DNA of 64,000 nucleotides from Aequorivita lipolytica (GCF_007997135.1 NZ_VORU01000004.1:124001-188000), one strand, 5' to 3'. Positions 1 to 8,645 are shown, counted from the first letter of the stretch. Made by a program: numbers and translations. The notes: a model not told the origin generated them from the sequence alone.

Positions 1-783
1 AGTTTGAATTATTTTCGGTGTAAATTCTGCAGAAGCTGAAATCCAGCTTATCGTTCCTTTGTAGTTTTTCATTTCTTCTCCGGAATCTATTTTTACGGTT
101 ACTTCCTGCCCGATTTTGATATTTGGAAGTTGTGTTTCGCTTACGTAAACGCGTAGTGTCATTTCTTCCAAATTGGCGATTTTGTATAATGGTTTTCCGA
201 AGGAAACAATTTCTCCGGGCTCGGCAAACTGCGTTAAAACGGTTCCTCTTAACGGGTTCGTTATTTTGCTTTTAGAAATCTGTTCCTCAATTTGCGCCGC
301 TTTGGCATCGATGGATTTTACTTCGTTTACGATGGGTGCATTTTGGGTTTCCACATTCTGAATTTGCTTTTTCAAAACGTCCACTTGGCTGTTGGCTTGA
401 TCTACTTGGCGCTGGGTAGCAGCGTTTTCTGAAAACATATTTTGCACGCGTTGTTGTTCCGTTTTTGCGGTTTGCAACTGTTGGTTTAAAACACTCACTT
501 GAGACCAAACCCCGCCCGATTTTGAAGCTACTGTTTCTTTTGAAGCAAGCAGTTGTAATTTACTCAGATGAAGCTGAAGCGTATCAACGAGTCCAACTAA
601 AGCTCCTTTTTCCAAAATTTGGCCTTCCTCTAAATTTAGAAATTCAAGCTTTCCGTTTGCTTCAGAAGAGATTGTGATTTCAGTTGCTTCAAAATTTCCG
701 TAGCCATCGGCTTTTTCATCGTTGGAGCAGGAGAGTAAGCTTCCTAAAAGGAAAGTGGCTATTATAATATGTGGTTTTTTCAT
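1..783 (-). CDS. HlyD-family efflux periplasmic adaptor, lipoprotein (3' end outside window)
   Basis: The frame is open from an ATG at 783 to the window edge, giving 261 codons without a stop, so the C-terminus is missing. The N-terminus is a lipoprotein signal (residues 1-20, ending LLSC). It is followed by a biotinyl-lipoyl half motif, a long coiled-coil region rich in Gln/Lys (about residues 70-160) and the second lipoyl half (NPLRGTVLTQFAEPGEIV). This is the usual order in membrane-fusion adaptors of tripartite pumps or of YbhG-type ABC exporters. It lies 67 bp downstream of a TolC-like gene and is third in a tetR-tolC-hlyD operon, so it probably bridges an inner-membrane transporter encoded further left to that channel. 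The substrate is unknown. Confidence 0.88.
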   Translation of the reverse strand, partial: MKKPHIIIATFLLGSLLSCSNDEKADGYGNFEATEITISSEANGKLEFLNLEEGQILEKGALVGLVDTLQLHLSKLQLLASKETVASKSGGVWSQVSVLNQQLQTAKTEQQRVQNMFSENAATQRQVDQANSQVDVLKKQIQNVETQNAPIVNEVKSIDAKAAQIEEQISKSKITNPLRGTVLTQFAEPGEIVSFGKPLYKIANLEEMTLRVYVSETQLPNIKIGQEVTVKIDSGEEMKNYKGTISWISASAEFTPKIIQT

Positions 784-800
784 CTGTATGTTTTATTACC

Positions 801-839
801 ACGAATACACGAATACTGTTTTTCTATTCGTGAATTCGT
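801..839. repeat. Intergenic inverted repeat (hairpin) between tolC and hlyD
   Basis: Positions 801-815 pair with 825-839 (15-nt arms, one A/A mismatch, 9-nt loop; inner arm CACGAATA/TATTCGTG). It sits in the gap between two operon genes. It may be an mRNA processing or stability element or a short interspersed repeat. There is no U-tract, so a terminator is unlikely. Confidence 0.6.
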
Positions 840-850
840 TGCTCTCTTTT

Positions 851-2107
851 TTAATTCCCTTTAATTATTTTAAAATTCGCCTTTGAAAGCGCCATTTGAA
901 TTTCGTGCAATTGATTGTCTATTTTAGCCTCATAAAGATTGTTCAGTTCTGTAATATATTCTGAAGAAGTAATAGCGCCATTCTGCAATTGGGAAGTTGT
1001 GGCTTGTAAAACTTTTTCGCGCAACATAATTATTTCAGTGTCTTTTTGAAGTATTTCTTCATATTTTTTAATGTCACTTTCGGCTTCTTTTTGTTGCATT
1101 TGGTTATTCAGCAAAAACGTTTCTTTTTCGGTTAAAACTATTTCTTTTGAAATATCTACGGTTTGTTTTTTCTCCTTAGTTTTTCCCCAGTCAAAAATGT
1201 TCCAATTCATTTTCAAGCCAACCATATAAAAATCCTGAAATGAATTGTCCAACATATTTAATCCTGGATTGCCATAGCCAGCCTGCGCAAAGCCCAATAA
1301 TTTGGGGTAATTGCTTTTAGAAATAACTTCTTTTGAAGTTTCCAGTTGATTTTCTTGCAGGTTGAAAAGTTCCAGTTCGGGACGTTCTGAAATGCTTTCT
1401 GGCGAAACCAAAATCTCTGGATTTTCTAAAATTATAGTACTATCTAAGCTTTTTGAAAGTAACAATGAAAGGTTGTTCAACGTTTTTTTTCTATCGAATT
1501 TGGTTTGCGTAAGCTGCTGCTCCAATTTCAGCATTTCGGCTTGCAGCATTTGTTGGGAAGCGGGGAGGACGGCTCCATATTTAACTCCAGCAATCATTTC
1601 TTTTAAACGAGCGTCAAGTTGTTCCATTTTTGAAGACAATAGTTTTTCCTGTTCCTGAAAAAGCAAAATACTGAAATAGCTTTGGTTTATTCGGCTTTTT
1701 AAAGCGTAGAGGTTTACTGCAACTTGCTGTTGTTGCGTTTGTAATTCAGCCTGTTTCAATTTGGTATTTGCCGCAATATTTCCACCATTATAAATTAATT
1801 GATTCGCATCTATCGTAGCGCGATATTGATCTTTATTGGACGGTTCAATAGTAGTATTTGGAATTTGAATAGGAAATTCAATAACGTCTGTTTGGTAAGT
1901 GGCTTGTGCATTTAAATCTAATTTTGGAAGCTTTTCTTTTTCCAAAATTTTAATTTCAGAATTGAGTTTTTCTTTCAGTAAAGCACTTTGCTTAGCTAAC
2001 GGATAATTTTTTTCAGCTAAAACGTAACATTCCTCCAAAGTTAAAACTTGTTGTGCCGAAAGGAGTAATGGAGCAATTACGAAAAATATTAATAGCAGCC
2101 TTTTCAT
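851..2107 (-). CDS. TolC-family outer membrane efflux protein
   Basis: A 418-residue protein with a Sec signal peptide (residues 1-18, ending LLSAQ) and the two-repeat, coiled-coil-rich organisation of the outer membrane efflux protein family. The length is normal. It would form the outer membrane and periplasmic channel of a tripartite efflux system with the HlyD-type adaptor downstream. Its ATG overlaps the end of the tetR gene by 4 bp, which indicates translational coupling and one transcript with the regulator. The substrate cannot be told from sequence. Confidence 0.9.
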   Translation of the reverse strand: MKRLLLIFFVIAPLLLSAQQVLTLEECYVLAEKNYPLAKQSALLKEKLNSEIKILEKEKLPKLDLNAQATYQTDVIEFPIQIPNTTIEPSNKDQYRATIDANQLIYNGGNIAANTKLKQAELQTQQQQVAVNLYALKSRINQSYFSILLFQEQEKLLSSKMEQLDARLKEMIAGVKYGAVLPASQQMLQAEMLKLEQQLTQTKFDRKKTLNNLSLLLSKSLDSTIILENPEILVSPESISERPELELFNLQENQLETSKEVISKSNYPKLLGFAQAGYGNPGLNMLDNSFQDFYMVGLKMNWNIFDWGKTKEKKQTVDISKEIVLTEKETFLLNNQMQQKEAESDIKKYEEILQKDTEIIMLREKVLQATTSQLQNGAITSSEYITELNNLYEAKIDNQLHEIQMALSKANFKIIKGN

Positions 2108-2724
2108 TTTTTTATGGAATTTATGATAAATTCTGAAACTGATTTTTTACGTTGTTCCATCAACCTTTTAAAACCTTTATCGTCAATTTTTAAAAATCCT
2201 TTTATTAGAGGTGTTGCCACAAAGGGAAAAATGTTCAACGAAATAATATTTATAAAAAGCTGCTCGCCGTCTATGGGATTTAAAATTCCTTTTTCTACTT
2301 CTGCGCTAACTTGATTCTTAAATTTTTCGAGCGTTGGAAATGCGGCATTTTGTTGAATTTTCTCGAAAAATTTTGGATTGCGGTTCAATTCCTGAATAAT
2401 GAAATTTGGGATATAGGGATGCTTAGATATAAAAGTGATGTAATTGTGTGTAAAGTTTTTCACCTTCTCTTCAATAGAAGAATCATCGTTCAGAATTTTG
2501 TTGAGTTGCGGTGCCAATAGCGAAAAAGCATTGCTAAAAACCGCTTCAAAAAGCAATTGTTTGCTCCGGTAATAATAGTGTAGCATTGCTTTGTTTATTC
2601 CTGCTTCGTCTGCAATTTCCTGCATGCGCGCGCCATCCATTCCTTTTTTTTGGAATACGTTTTCGGCTGCATTCAATATTTGCCCTTCAGTGTCTTTATT
2701 TTTATTCGTCTTTGCCATTTTCAA
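2104..2724 (-). CDS. TetR/AcrR-family transcriptional regulator
   Basis: A 206-residue protein with an N-terminal TetR helix-turn-helix (about residues 12-58; AENVFQKKGMDGARMQEIADEAG, then KAMLHYYYRSKQLLFEAV) and a variable ligand-binding C-terminal domain. It is first in the operon with tolC and hlyD and probably represses it. A palindrome 10 bp upstream (2734-2749) is a good operator candidate for autoregulation. ATG codons at 2724 and 2718 are equally possible starts. The effector is unknown. Confidence 0.9.
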   Translation of the reverse strand: MKMAKTNKNKDTEGQILNAAENVFQKKGMDGARMQEIADEAGINKAMLHYYYRSKQLLFEAVFSNAFSLLAPQLNKILNDDSSIEEKVKNFTHNYITFISKHPYIPNFIIQELNRNPKFFEKIQQNAAFPTLEKFKNQVSAEVEKGILNPIDGEQLFINIISLNIFPFVATPLIKGFLKIDDKGFKRLMEQRKKSVSEFIINSIKK

Positions 2725-2733
2725 CTTTATGGT

Positions 2734-2749
2734 TTAACCATTTGGTTAA
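2734..2749. promoter_or_regulatory. Candidate TetR operator
   Basis: A palindrome TTAACCA-TT-TGGTTAA lies immediately upstream of the tetR start. It has 7-bp arms and is the only strong dyad in this promoter region, in the place expected for an autoregulatory site of a TetR-type repressor. Confidence 0.65.
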
Positions 2750-2807
2750 CAAAGATAGATAATTTACTTTTACCGAAACATTTTCTTGTAAATTATTCAT
2801 AAGTAAT

Positions 2808-2850
2808 TGATGGATGTCATTTTTGAAAGTGCTGAAATACTGTAAGTTTA
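2808..2850 (+). promoter_or_regulatory. FNR-like box plus TTTA element upstream of the 2960 lipoprotein gene
   Basis: TGATGGATGTCA at 2808-2819, then 27 nt, then TTTA at 2847-2850. The geometry equals that of the other boxes in the window. It is the weakest member because the gene starts about 110 nt downstream, whereas most others have leaders of roughly 10-50 nt, and another TTTG occurs at 2859-2862. Confidence 0.45.
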
Positions 2851-2959
2851 TTCCATCCTTTGTATTTAATTAAGAATAAGGAAAAGAGAAATGTATATTT
2901 ACATAGCGATATAAAAGGTACGATATACTACAGATTAATTTTTTCAAAAAAGAAATAGT

Positions 2960-3592
2960 ATGCAGAAATTATTAACCATTTCGGTCTTTGTATTACTACT
3001 TAGCGGTTGTTCAAGCAGTCGTTTGGTGGATGAATACGTAAATTCAGAAAGCCCAAACTTTCGAGCTAATAAAATTTTAGTTGTGGGTTTAACACCGGAC
3101 GGAGGTTTGCAGCGCCAATTTGAATATAGCCTTGTGCAAGCTTTGGAAGAGGAAAGTGTGATTGCTATAAAAAGTGTAGACTATTTTGAGAGTACATTCA
3201 ATGAAAACAATCAATCGGAAGAAAACTTGGAAAATATTGAAAAAGAACTTTTAAAGGCCGGTTTTGATGCGGTTCTTTTTTCAAAAGTCACGGGGCAGGA
3301 AAGCAAGGTTACCATTGTACAGTCATATCGAAATATCACAAAATCCTTTGAGTCTTTCAGTGATTATTATAGTGAAAACAGAGCTGTTTATGACAACCAA
3401 CATAATGAAGATTATCCAGTTTACAACACAGAAACTTCACTTTATTGTCTTTGCCCAGGCAAGGAACGCGATTTAATATGGCGTGGAAAGATAGACATTC
3501 TGAACCCGCCGGAAGCAGCTTCTACTATTCGCGATTATGTTAAAACAATAGTGCTTACGCTCAAAAAGAATAAGCTTTTGATATTAAACTAG
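2960..3592 (+). CDS. Unknown lipoprotein
   Basis: A 210-residue protein with a lipoprotein signal (residues 1-17, LLSGC). The mature part begins SSSRLVDEYVNSESPNF, followed by a domain with KILVVGLTPDGGLQRQFEYSL and GFDAVLFSKVTG. This alternating fold resembles small Bacteroidetes lipoproteins of the DUF4136-like type, but I do not recognise a family securely. Two cysteines (CLC) lie near residue 160. It stands alone and is convergent with the universal stress protein gene. A box of the FNR-like type lies upstream. Function unknown; attachment to a membrane on the periplasmic side is inferred from the lipobox. Confidence 0.75.
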   Translation: MQKLLTISVFVLLLSGCSSSRLVDEYVNSESPNFRANKILVVGLTPDGGLQRQFEYSLVQALEEESVIAIKSVDYFESTFNENNQSEENLENIEKELLKAGFDAVLFSKVTGQESKVTIVQSYRNITKSFESFSDYYSENRAVYDNQHNEDYPVYNTETSLYCLCPGKERDLIWRGKIDILNPPEAASTIRDYVKTIVLTLKKNKLLILN

Positions 3593-3606
3593 GTTTTAAT
3601 AATTTA

Positions 3607-4431
3607 TTAATGAAGAACTAAAATGGGAATTTTGGAACCGTAACTTATTTTTGAGGTTTCTGACCCAAAAATAAAACGATCCAAAAAAGTTTTACGCTCC
3701 ACAATCATTGCGTGAAGTTGAACAGGGATTAACTGCTCAAAAGCATTAATTGCTATTGATGAGGGGATATTTTTTAGATAGAAACTCTCAAAACCAATTG
3801 CATTAAAAAATTCTTCAGCTTTATTTATTTGGGTGGCCAGTTGAATATTTTCCTCTTCTATTTCAAGAATTTTAAGGGATGCTTTATGTTTTTTCACTAT
3901 TTCTGAAACTACCTCAAAGGTTTTATTTGGTTTATCATTTTGATAATTGAGCGATAGTAAAACTGACTCAATTTTTTCAAAAATATATCCTTGTGGAACA
4001 GTGATAACGGGACAATCAACATTTCGAATAATCTTTAACGTATTGCTCCCAAAAATAGTTTCAGCCGCACCTGTTGCGCCATTTGTACCCATAATAATTA
4101 GTTCAATATTATTGAGTGTAACTGCTTGGTTTACGGCATCAACAATATTGTCAAAGTCAAGTTTTGGAACAAAAAGGAAATCTTCCTTTTCAGAAATTGA
4201 CTCACAAAATCCAATCATTTTCTCCAGTTCCTTTTTATTGTCGTTCAAAATACCATCATAAATTGTGGAGCCAGGAGCGCCATAAAGCACATCTGCAGTT
4301 ATATAACCCGAGGGTTTTTGGGAGTTGAGAATATGGAAGGTGCATGTTTCACCTTCAAAAAACTTCATAGCAAACCTAATTGCATTCTCCGAGTTTTCTG
4401 AAAAATCTGTTGGTAAAAGAATGTTTTTCAT
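3607..4431 (-). CDS. Universal stress protein, tandem UspA domains
   Basis: A 274-residue protein with two UspA-type domains: an N-terminal one starting MKNILLPTDFSENSENAI and containing the ATP-binding-like GTNGATG...GSNT (about residues 115-130), and a degenerate second copy from about residue 155 that ends SKISYGSKIPILVLH. It is cytoplasmic. An FNR-like box with perfect spacing lies upstream (4448-4490), leaving a leader of only about 10-15 nt, so it is probably induced under oxygen limitation together with the nos operon that diverges from it. Confidence 0.88.
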   Translation of the reverse strand: MKNILLPTDFSENSENAIRFAMKFFEGETCTFHILNSQKPSGYITADVLYGAPGSTIYDGILNDNKKELEKMIGFCESISEKEDFLFVPKLDFDNIVDAVNQAVTLNNIELIIMGTNGATGAAETIFGSNTLKIIRNVDCPVITVPQGYIFEKIESVLLSLNYQNDKPNKTFEVVSEIVKKHKASLKILEIEEENIQLATQINKAEEFFNAIGFESFYLKNIPSSIAINAFEQLIPVQLHAMIVERKTFLDRFIFGSETSKISYGSKIPILVLH

Positions 4432-4447
4432 AGTCTTTGTGTTTTCT

Positions 4448-4490
4448 CAAATGTACTTTTTAAGTATAGGTTTAAAAATGATTTCTATCA
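4448..4490 (-). promoter_or_regulatory. FNR-like box and -7 element of the universal stress protein gene
   Basis: On the minus strand TGATAGAAATCA (4490-4479) is followed by 27 nt and TTTG (4451-4448). The gene starts at 4431. It shares a 225-bp divergent intergenic region with the nos promoter but has its own box. Confidence 0.8.
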
Positions 4491-4588
4491 TAATTAAATA
4501 GTTAAAAATTTTCAAACTTTCTTTTTGAAGATCAAAGAAAAAGTGAAGCAAATAACCGAAATATTAAAAGATAAAAATATCCCATATA

Positions 4589-4631
4589 TGACAAAAATCA
4601 TATTCTATCTATCATTCTAGCGCTAATTTTG
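4589..4631 (+). promoter_or_regulatory. FNR-like box and -7 element of the nos operon
   Basis: TGACAAAAATCA (4589-4600), 27 nt, TTTG (4628-4631), preceded by TA in a TAnnTTTG arrangement. The first gene starts at 4657. Confidence 0.82.
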
Positions 4632-4656
4632 TCTTATAAATTAATTTGAGCAACTT

Positions 4657-5160
4657 ATGAAAAAAATAATGAAATCACTGGCCGCAATAGCAATCTTAAC
4701 TTTGATTAGCTGCGGTGGAAAAGAAGAAAAGAAAAGTAACGACATCCAGATTGGTCAAAAACCAGATGCTACTGAAGCTACTAAAGAAGAGCCAGTATCT
4801 ACAGTGAAGCCTTCAGAAACGGTAGATCTTACAAATAAAGGTGTAGGTCCAATAAAAAGTGTTGAGCTGGGAGCTACTGTAGATCAAGCAATGGCTGCAA
4901 AGGGTATGGAGGTTTACAAAACAAAATGTATGGCTTGCCACAAGGTTGACAAAAAATTTATTGGTCCACCGCCTACAGGAATTTTGGAAAGACGTACTCC
5001 AGAATGGATTATGAACATGATTCTAGATCCAGAAGGAATGACCAAAAATGATCCGCTTGCAAAAGCACTTTTAATGGAATTCAATGGCTCGCCAATGGCA
5101 AACCAGAACCTGACCGAAGAAGAGGCCAGACAAGTATTGGAATATTTTAGAACACTTTAA
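4657..5160 (+). CDS. Periplasmic c-type cytochrome lipoprotein of the nos cluster
   Basis: A 167-residue protein with a lipoprotein signal (C19 in LTLISC), an acidic linker and one class I cytochrome c domain. The heme motif is C91-M-A-C-H95, and a Met in GSPMANQ (near residue 147) is the likely distal ligand. It opens the nos operon, so it probably donates electrons to nitrous-oxide reductase. Small cytochromes next to nosZ are usual in clade II nos clusters. A hairpin with a short T-run follows the gene (5185-5214) and could reduce read-through. The ATG at 4669 is an alternative start. Confidence 0.88.
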   Translation: MKKIMKSLAAIAILTLISCGGKEEKKSNDIQIGQKPDATEATKEEPVSTVKPSETVDLTNKGVGPIKSVELGATVDQAMAAKGMEVYKTKCMACHKVDKKFIGPPPTGILERRTPEWIMNMILDPEGMTKNDPLAKALLMEFNGSPMANQNLTEEEARQVLEYFRTL

Positions 5161-5184
5161 TATAATTAATTAATCAACCAAACC

Positions 5185-5214
5185 CCTTGCAATGTGTAGG
5201 CCCTGCAAGGTTTT
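5185..5214 (+). terminator. Hairpin between cytochrome c and fasciclin genes (attenuator or weak terminator)
   Basis: CCTTGCA (5185-5191) pairs with TGCAAGG (5204-5210) across a 12-nt loop and is followed by TTTT. It could set the ratio of the first gene to the rest of the nos operon. Confidence 0.5.
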
Positions 5215-5227
5215 AAAACCAAAACCA

Positions 5228-5806
5228 ATGAAAACTATAACCAAACTGCTATTTGTTTCAGCTGTATTACTCGTGTTTTCAGCTTGTAAAAACGAAGCAA
5301 AATCCGACGGTGAAGAAACTGTTGTGGAAAGTTCTGCAGCAAGTGATGCCGATTCTGAAAGACAAGGCCAAGCCTTTATTGAAAATGACGGATCAACACC
5401 AAACATTCTTCAAATTGCAATCGGCTCACCAGACCATACCACGCTTGTAGCTGCAGTTCAAGCTGCGGGCTTAGAGAATGTATTGGTGAATGCAGGCCCA
5501 TTAATGGTTTTTGCACCAACAAACGCAGCTTTTGATGCGCTACCTCCGGGAACAGTTGAAGATTTATTAAAACCCGAAAACAAAGACAAACTTGCCACTA
5601 TCCTTAAACACCACGTTACTCCTGGAAATTATAATAAGGATTTCTTGAAGAAATTTAAAAAGTTAGGACAAGCTGGCGGACAAGATGTAACTGTTGAAGT
5701 AAAAGGAGATGATGTATTTGTGGGTGGTGCAAAAATTTTGGCAAGCATTCCTGCTGGTAACGGAATTATTCACGTAGTAGATAAAGTAATTCTTCCAGCA
5801 AATTAA
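5228..5806 (+). CDS. Fasciclin (FAS1) domain lipoprotein of the nos cluster
   Basis: The start at 5228 is chosen because it gives a clean lipoprotein signal (MKTITKLLFVSAVLLVFSAC). An ATG at 5192 would add 12 unlikely residues and lies inside a hairpin. The 192-residue product has one FAS1 domain: TLVAAVQAAGLENVL, the core GPLMVFAPTNAAF, and the H-box region KLATILKHHVTPG, ending with NGIIHVVDKVILP. FAS1 domains mediate adhesion or protein contacts. Its position between a cytochrome and nosZ suggests a periplasmic accessory role in N2O reduction, but no biochemical role is established to my knowledge. Confidence 0.88.
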   Translation: MKTITKLLFVSAVLLVFSACKNEAKSDGEETVVESSAASDADSERQGQAFIENDGSTPNILQIAIGSPDHTTLVAAVQAAGLENVLVNAGPLMVFAPTNAAFDALPPGTVEDLLKPENKDKLATILKHHVTPGNYNKDFLKKFKKLGQAGGQDVTVEVKGDDVFVGGAKILASIPAGNGIIHVVDKVILPAN

Positions 5807-5835
5807 AAATAGAATAACAACTAAAACAGATAACA

Positions 5836-7803
5836 ATGAAAAACACAATTAATATTTTAATTACCATTATTATGACTGCTGGATTGGTAGGCTGTAATAA
5901 TAGTGAAGACAAAAGAGGAAATGGCGGACAAGGTGGTCTTGCCACAAACGCTGCTGAAAAAGTTTACGTAGCTCCAGGCGACCATGATGAGTTTTATGCA
6001 TTCTTCTCGGGAGGTTACAGTGGTAACTTAACAGTTTATGGACTTCCTTCGGGACGTATGTTCAAGGAAATTCCTGTATTCTCTCAATTTGCAACTAGTG
6101 GTTATGGATATTCTGAGGAAACCAAACCTATGCTAAACACATCATTTGGTTTTGTGCCATGGGATGATTCTCACCACCCAGATATTTCACAAACAAATGG
6201 AAAACTAGATGGACGTTGGATTTTTATAAACGGAAACAACACGCCACGTATTGCAAGAATTGATTTGGAAACTTTTGAAACCGAAGAAATTATAGAGATA
6301 CCAAATAGTGCAGGTAACCACAGTTCTTCTTTCATTACTGAAAATACAGAATATGTAGTTGCAGGTACTCGATTCTCTGTGCCAGTACCACAACGTGATA
6401 TGTCTATAAAGGATTATAAGGGAAACTTTAAGGGAGCCATATCATTTTTAAGTGTAGATCAGGACACAGGACGTATGGATATTAAGTTCCAGTTAATGAT
6501 GCCAGGTTTTAATTACGATCTTTCGCACCCAGGTCGTGACAAATCTCACGGATGGTTCTTCTTTACGACTTACAATACGGAAGAGGCAAACACACTTTTA
6601 GAAGTAAACGCTTCACAAAATGATAAAGATTTTATTGCAGCGGTAAACTGGAAATTGATCGAGGAATATGTAAACAATGGTGGAGGAACTAAAATGCCAG
6701 CAGAATATGCGCATAATGTTTACGATCACGATACGCACGCTGCCACTAGCACAATGAAAAAAGAAGTATTGACGGTAGACCCTACTAAAGTTCCGGGAGC
6801 TGTATATTTTCTTCCAACACCAAAGTCTCCACACGGGGTTGATGTAGATCCAACTGGTGAATATATTATAGGTAACGGAAAACTTTCTGCAGATCTTACA
6901 GTACACTCTTTCACCAAAATGATTGATGCTATTGAAAAAAAGAACTTTGACGGTGAAGCTTATGGTATACCAATCCTTAAATTCGATGATGTACTTGCAG
7001 GAACTGTGAAGCAGGGAGGTTTAGGCCCATTACACACGGAGTTTGACGGTAAAGGAAACGCTTATACTACCTTCTTTATCTCTTCTGAAGTGGTAAAATG
7101 GAAGCTTGGAACTTGGGAAGTTTTAGACCGTCAGCCAGTATTCTATTCTGTAGGTCACGGTATGATTCCTGGAGGAAACTCACGTGAGCCATTCGGTAAG
7201 TATTTTGTTGCAATGAACAAAATTACTAAAGACCGTTACTTGCCTACAGGGCCTGAATTGGAACACTCTGCGCAGTTATTTGATATTACAGGAGATAAAA
7301 TGGAATTACTATTAGATTTCCCAACGCACGGTGAACCACACTATGCAGCTGGTATTCCTGCAGATATTATTAAAAATAACTCTAAGAAGTTTTACAAACT
7401 AGCAGAAAACAAACACGAGCATGCTACAATTACAGATGCAGATGCAAGAGTAGAACGTAAAGGAAACGAAGTACACGTTTATATGACAATGATACGTAGC
7501 CACTTTAATCCAGATAATATTGAAGGGATAAAAGTGGGCGATAAAGTTTACTTCCACGTAACAAACCACGAGCAGGATTTTGATGTACCGCACGGTTTTG
7601 CAATGATAGGAGCTAATAATTCTGAATTGCTTATTATGCCAGGACAGACCAAAACCTTGCTTTGGGAACCTAAAAAAGTAGGAGTTTGGCCGTTCTATTG
7701 TACAGATTTCTGTTCAGCTTTACACCAAGAGATGCAAGGTTACATTCGTGTAAGCCCAGCTAGCTCTAACATAGAGTTGTCTTGGGGCCTAGGCGAAGAC
7801 TAA
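5836..7803 (+). CDS. nosZ: Nitrous-oxide reductase, clade II type, lipoprotein signal
   Basis: A 655-residue protein catalysing N2O + 2 e- + 2 H+ to N2 + H2O in the periplasm. The signal is Sec/lipoprotein (lipobox LVGC, C20) and has no twin-arginine motif, the hallmark of clade II (atypical) NosZ. The beta-propeller carries the CuZ histidines: DDSHHPD (about 110-115), LSHPGRDKSHG (about 230), YDHDTHAA (about 300), SPHGVD, GPLHTEFDG, EHSAQLF and GEPHYAAG. The C-terminal cupredoxin domain has the CuA set DVPHGF and C-TDF-C-SAL-H-QEM. Nothing is missing. It lies 29 bp after the fasciclin gene, and two hairpins follow the stop. Confidence 0.98.
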   Translation: MKNTINILITIIMTAGLVGCNNSEDKRGNGGQGGLATNAAEKVYVAPGDHDEFYAFFSGGYSGNLTVYGLPSGRMFKEIPVFSQFATSGYGYSEETKPMLNTSFGFVPWDDSHHPDISQTNGKLDGRWIFINGNNTPRIARIDLETFETEEIIEIPNSAGNHSSSFITENTEYVVAGTRFSVPVPQRDMSIKDYKGNFKGAISFLSVDQDTGRMDIKFQLMMPGFNYDLSHPGRDKSHGWFFFTTYNTEEANTLLEVNASQNDKDFIAAVNWKLIEEYVNNGGGTKMPAEYAHNVYDHDTHAATSTMKKEVLTVDPTKVPGAVYFLPTPKSPHGVDVDPTGEYIIGNGKLSADLTVHSFTKMIDAIEKKNFDGEAYGIPILKFDDVLAGTVKQGGLGPLHTEFDGKGNAYTTFFISSEVVKWKLGTWEVLDRQPVFYSVGHGMIPGGNSREPFGKYFVAMNKITKDRYLPTGPELEHSAQLFDITGDKMELLLDFPTHGEPHYAAGIPADIIKNNSKKFYKLAENKHEHATITDADARVERKGNEVHVYMTMIRSHFNPDNIEGIKVGDKVYFHVTNHEQDFDVPHGFAMIGANNSELLIMPGQTKTLLWEPKKVGVWPFYCTDFCSALHQEMQGYIRVSPASSNIELSWGLGED

Positions 7804-7822
7804 TAAAGAAGTTTTTAGTTGT

Positions 7823-7855
7823 GAAAATACTCTATTAGTGATTAATAGTATTTTC
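7823..7855 (+). other. Stem-loop at the 3' end of the nosZ mRNA
   Basis: GAAAATAC (7823-7830) pairs with GTATTTTC (7848-7855), with a further inner TATTA/TAATA stem. It lies just before the GC-rich terminator hairpin and may protect the nosZ transcript from 3' exonucleases. Confidence 0.55.
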
Positions 7856-7862
7856 AAAAAAG

Positions 7863-7893
7863 AGACGGGGGTTGTTGATTTCCCCCGTCTTTT
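7863..7893 (+). terminator. Rho-independent terminator after nosZ
   Basis: AGACGGGGG (7863-7871) pairs perfectly with CCCCCGTCT (7882-7890), followed by a short T-run. It is placed between nosZ and the downstream accessory genes, so nosZ mRNA should greatly exceed nosL/D/F/Y mRNA unless a second promoter exists. Confidence 0.85.
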
Positions 7894-8006
7894 ATAAAAA
7901 TTTGGAAAGATTTTATTTCCATAAAAATCAACAACAATAATATCCGCACGATTTATAACACAATCCAACCGCACACTGACGTTTAAGATTTAAAAATTTA
8001 AACAAA

Positions 8007-8633
8007 ATGAAAAAAGCAGGAATAATAATGATAATTGGCTCCTTGCTGCTATTGGGTCTTTTTAAATTCCCGTTGTGGAATATTATGCTTGGGGCACCCC
8101 AATATCCAGATCCACTTGGGATGAATATTTATATTCAAGGAATACAAGGCGTACAGGAATTCGATATCCAAAATATCAATGGCTTAAACCACTACATTGG
8201 GATGAGAACTATTCCGAAAGCCGAAGATATGTGGGAGTTTGAAGTTTTCCCACTTGTTATAGGTATTATGGTTGGTCTTGGAGTAATCATAGGATTGCTT
8301 GGTTTCTTCGGAAAAGTAAGTTACAAATGGTTTCTAGGATGGTTCATACTTATGTCCGTCTTAGGAATTATGGGAATGTATGATTTTAACCAATGGCTAA
8401 TAGATTATGGAACTAATCTTGATCCCAGAGCAATTATGAAACTTGAAAATCTAGATGGCACACCAATGAGTTACAAACCACCACTTTTAGGGTATCAAAA
8501 AATGTTAAACTTTGATGTGGATTCTTGGCCAGCAACTGGAGCTTATATGATTTTTGTTGGAATGATGCTTACCGTTGTGGCTTTCTTCGTCGGAAAATAT
8601 GAACATAATAAAATTAAAAAAAGCAATATTTAA
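8007..8633 (+). CDS. Four-helix membrane protein of the nos cluster (NosB-like position)
   Basis: A 208-residue integral membrane protein with predicted helices at about residues 4-23, 78-100, 105-127 and 176-198, and a large segment between helix 1 and 2 containing GMNIYIQGIQG and HYIGMRTIPKAEDMWEFE. It lies between nosZ and nosL. A polytopic membrane protein (NosB) occupies this place in other clade II clusters such as that of Wolinella; homology is inferred from position and topology, not verified. No redox-ligand motifs are seen. A role in assembly of, or electron delivery to, NosZ is plausible. Confidence 0.7.
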   Translation: MKKAGIIMIIGSLLLLGLFKFPLWNIMLGAPQYPDPLGMNIYIQGIQGVQEFDIQNINGLNHYIGMRTIPKAEDMWEFEVFPLVIGIMVGLGVIIGLLGFFGKVSYKWFLGWFILMSVLGIMGMYDFNQWLIDYGTNLDPRAIMKLENLDGTPMSYKPPLLGYQKMLNFDVDSWPATGAYMIFVGMMLTVVAFFVGKYEHNKIKKSNI

Positions 8634-8645
8634 AAAAGTAACATT

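Noticed and set aside
287-508. Antisense reading frames overlapping the hlyD-like gene (173-361, 287-508, 465-677)
   Set aside because: They lie in other frames of a continuous HlyD coding region and encode no recognisable motif.
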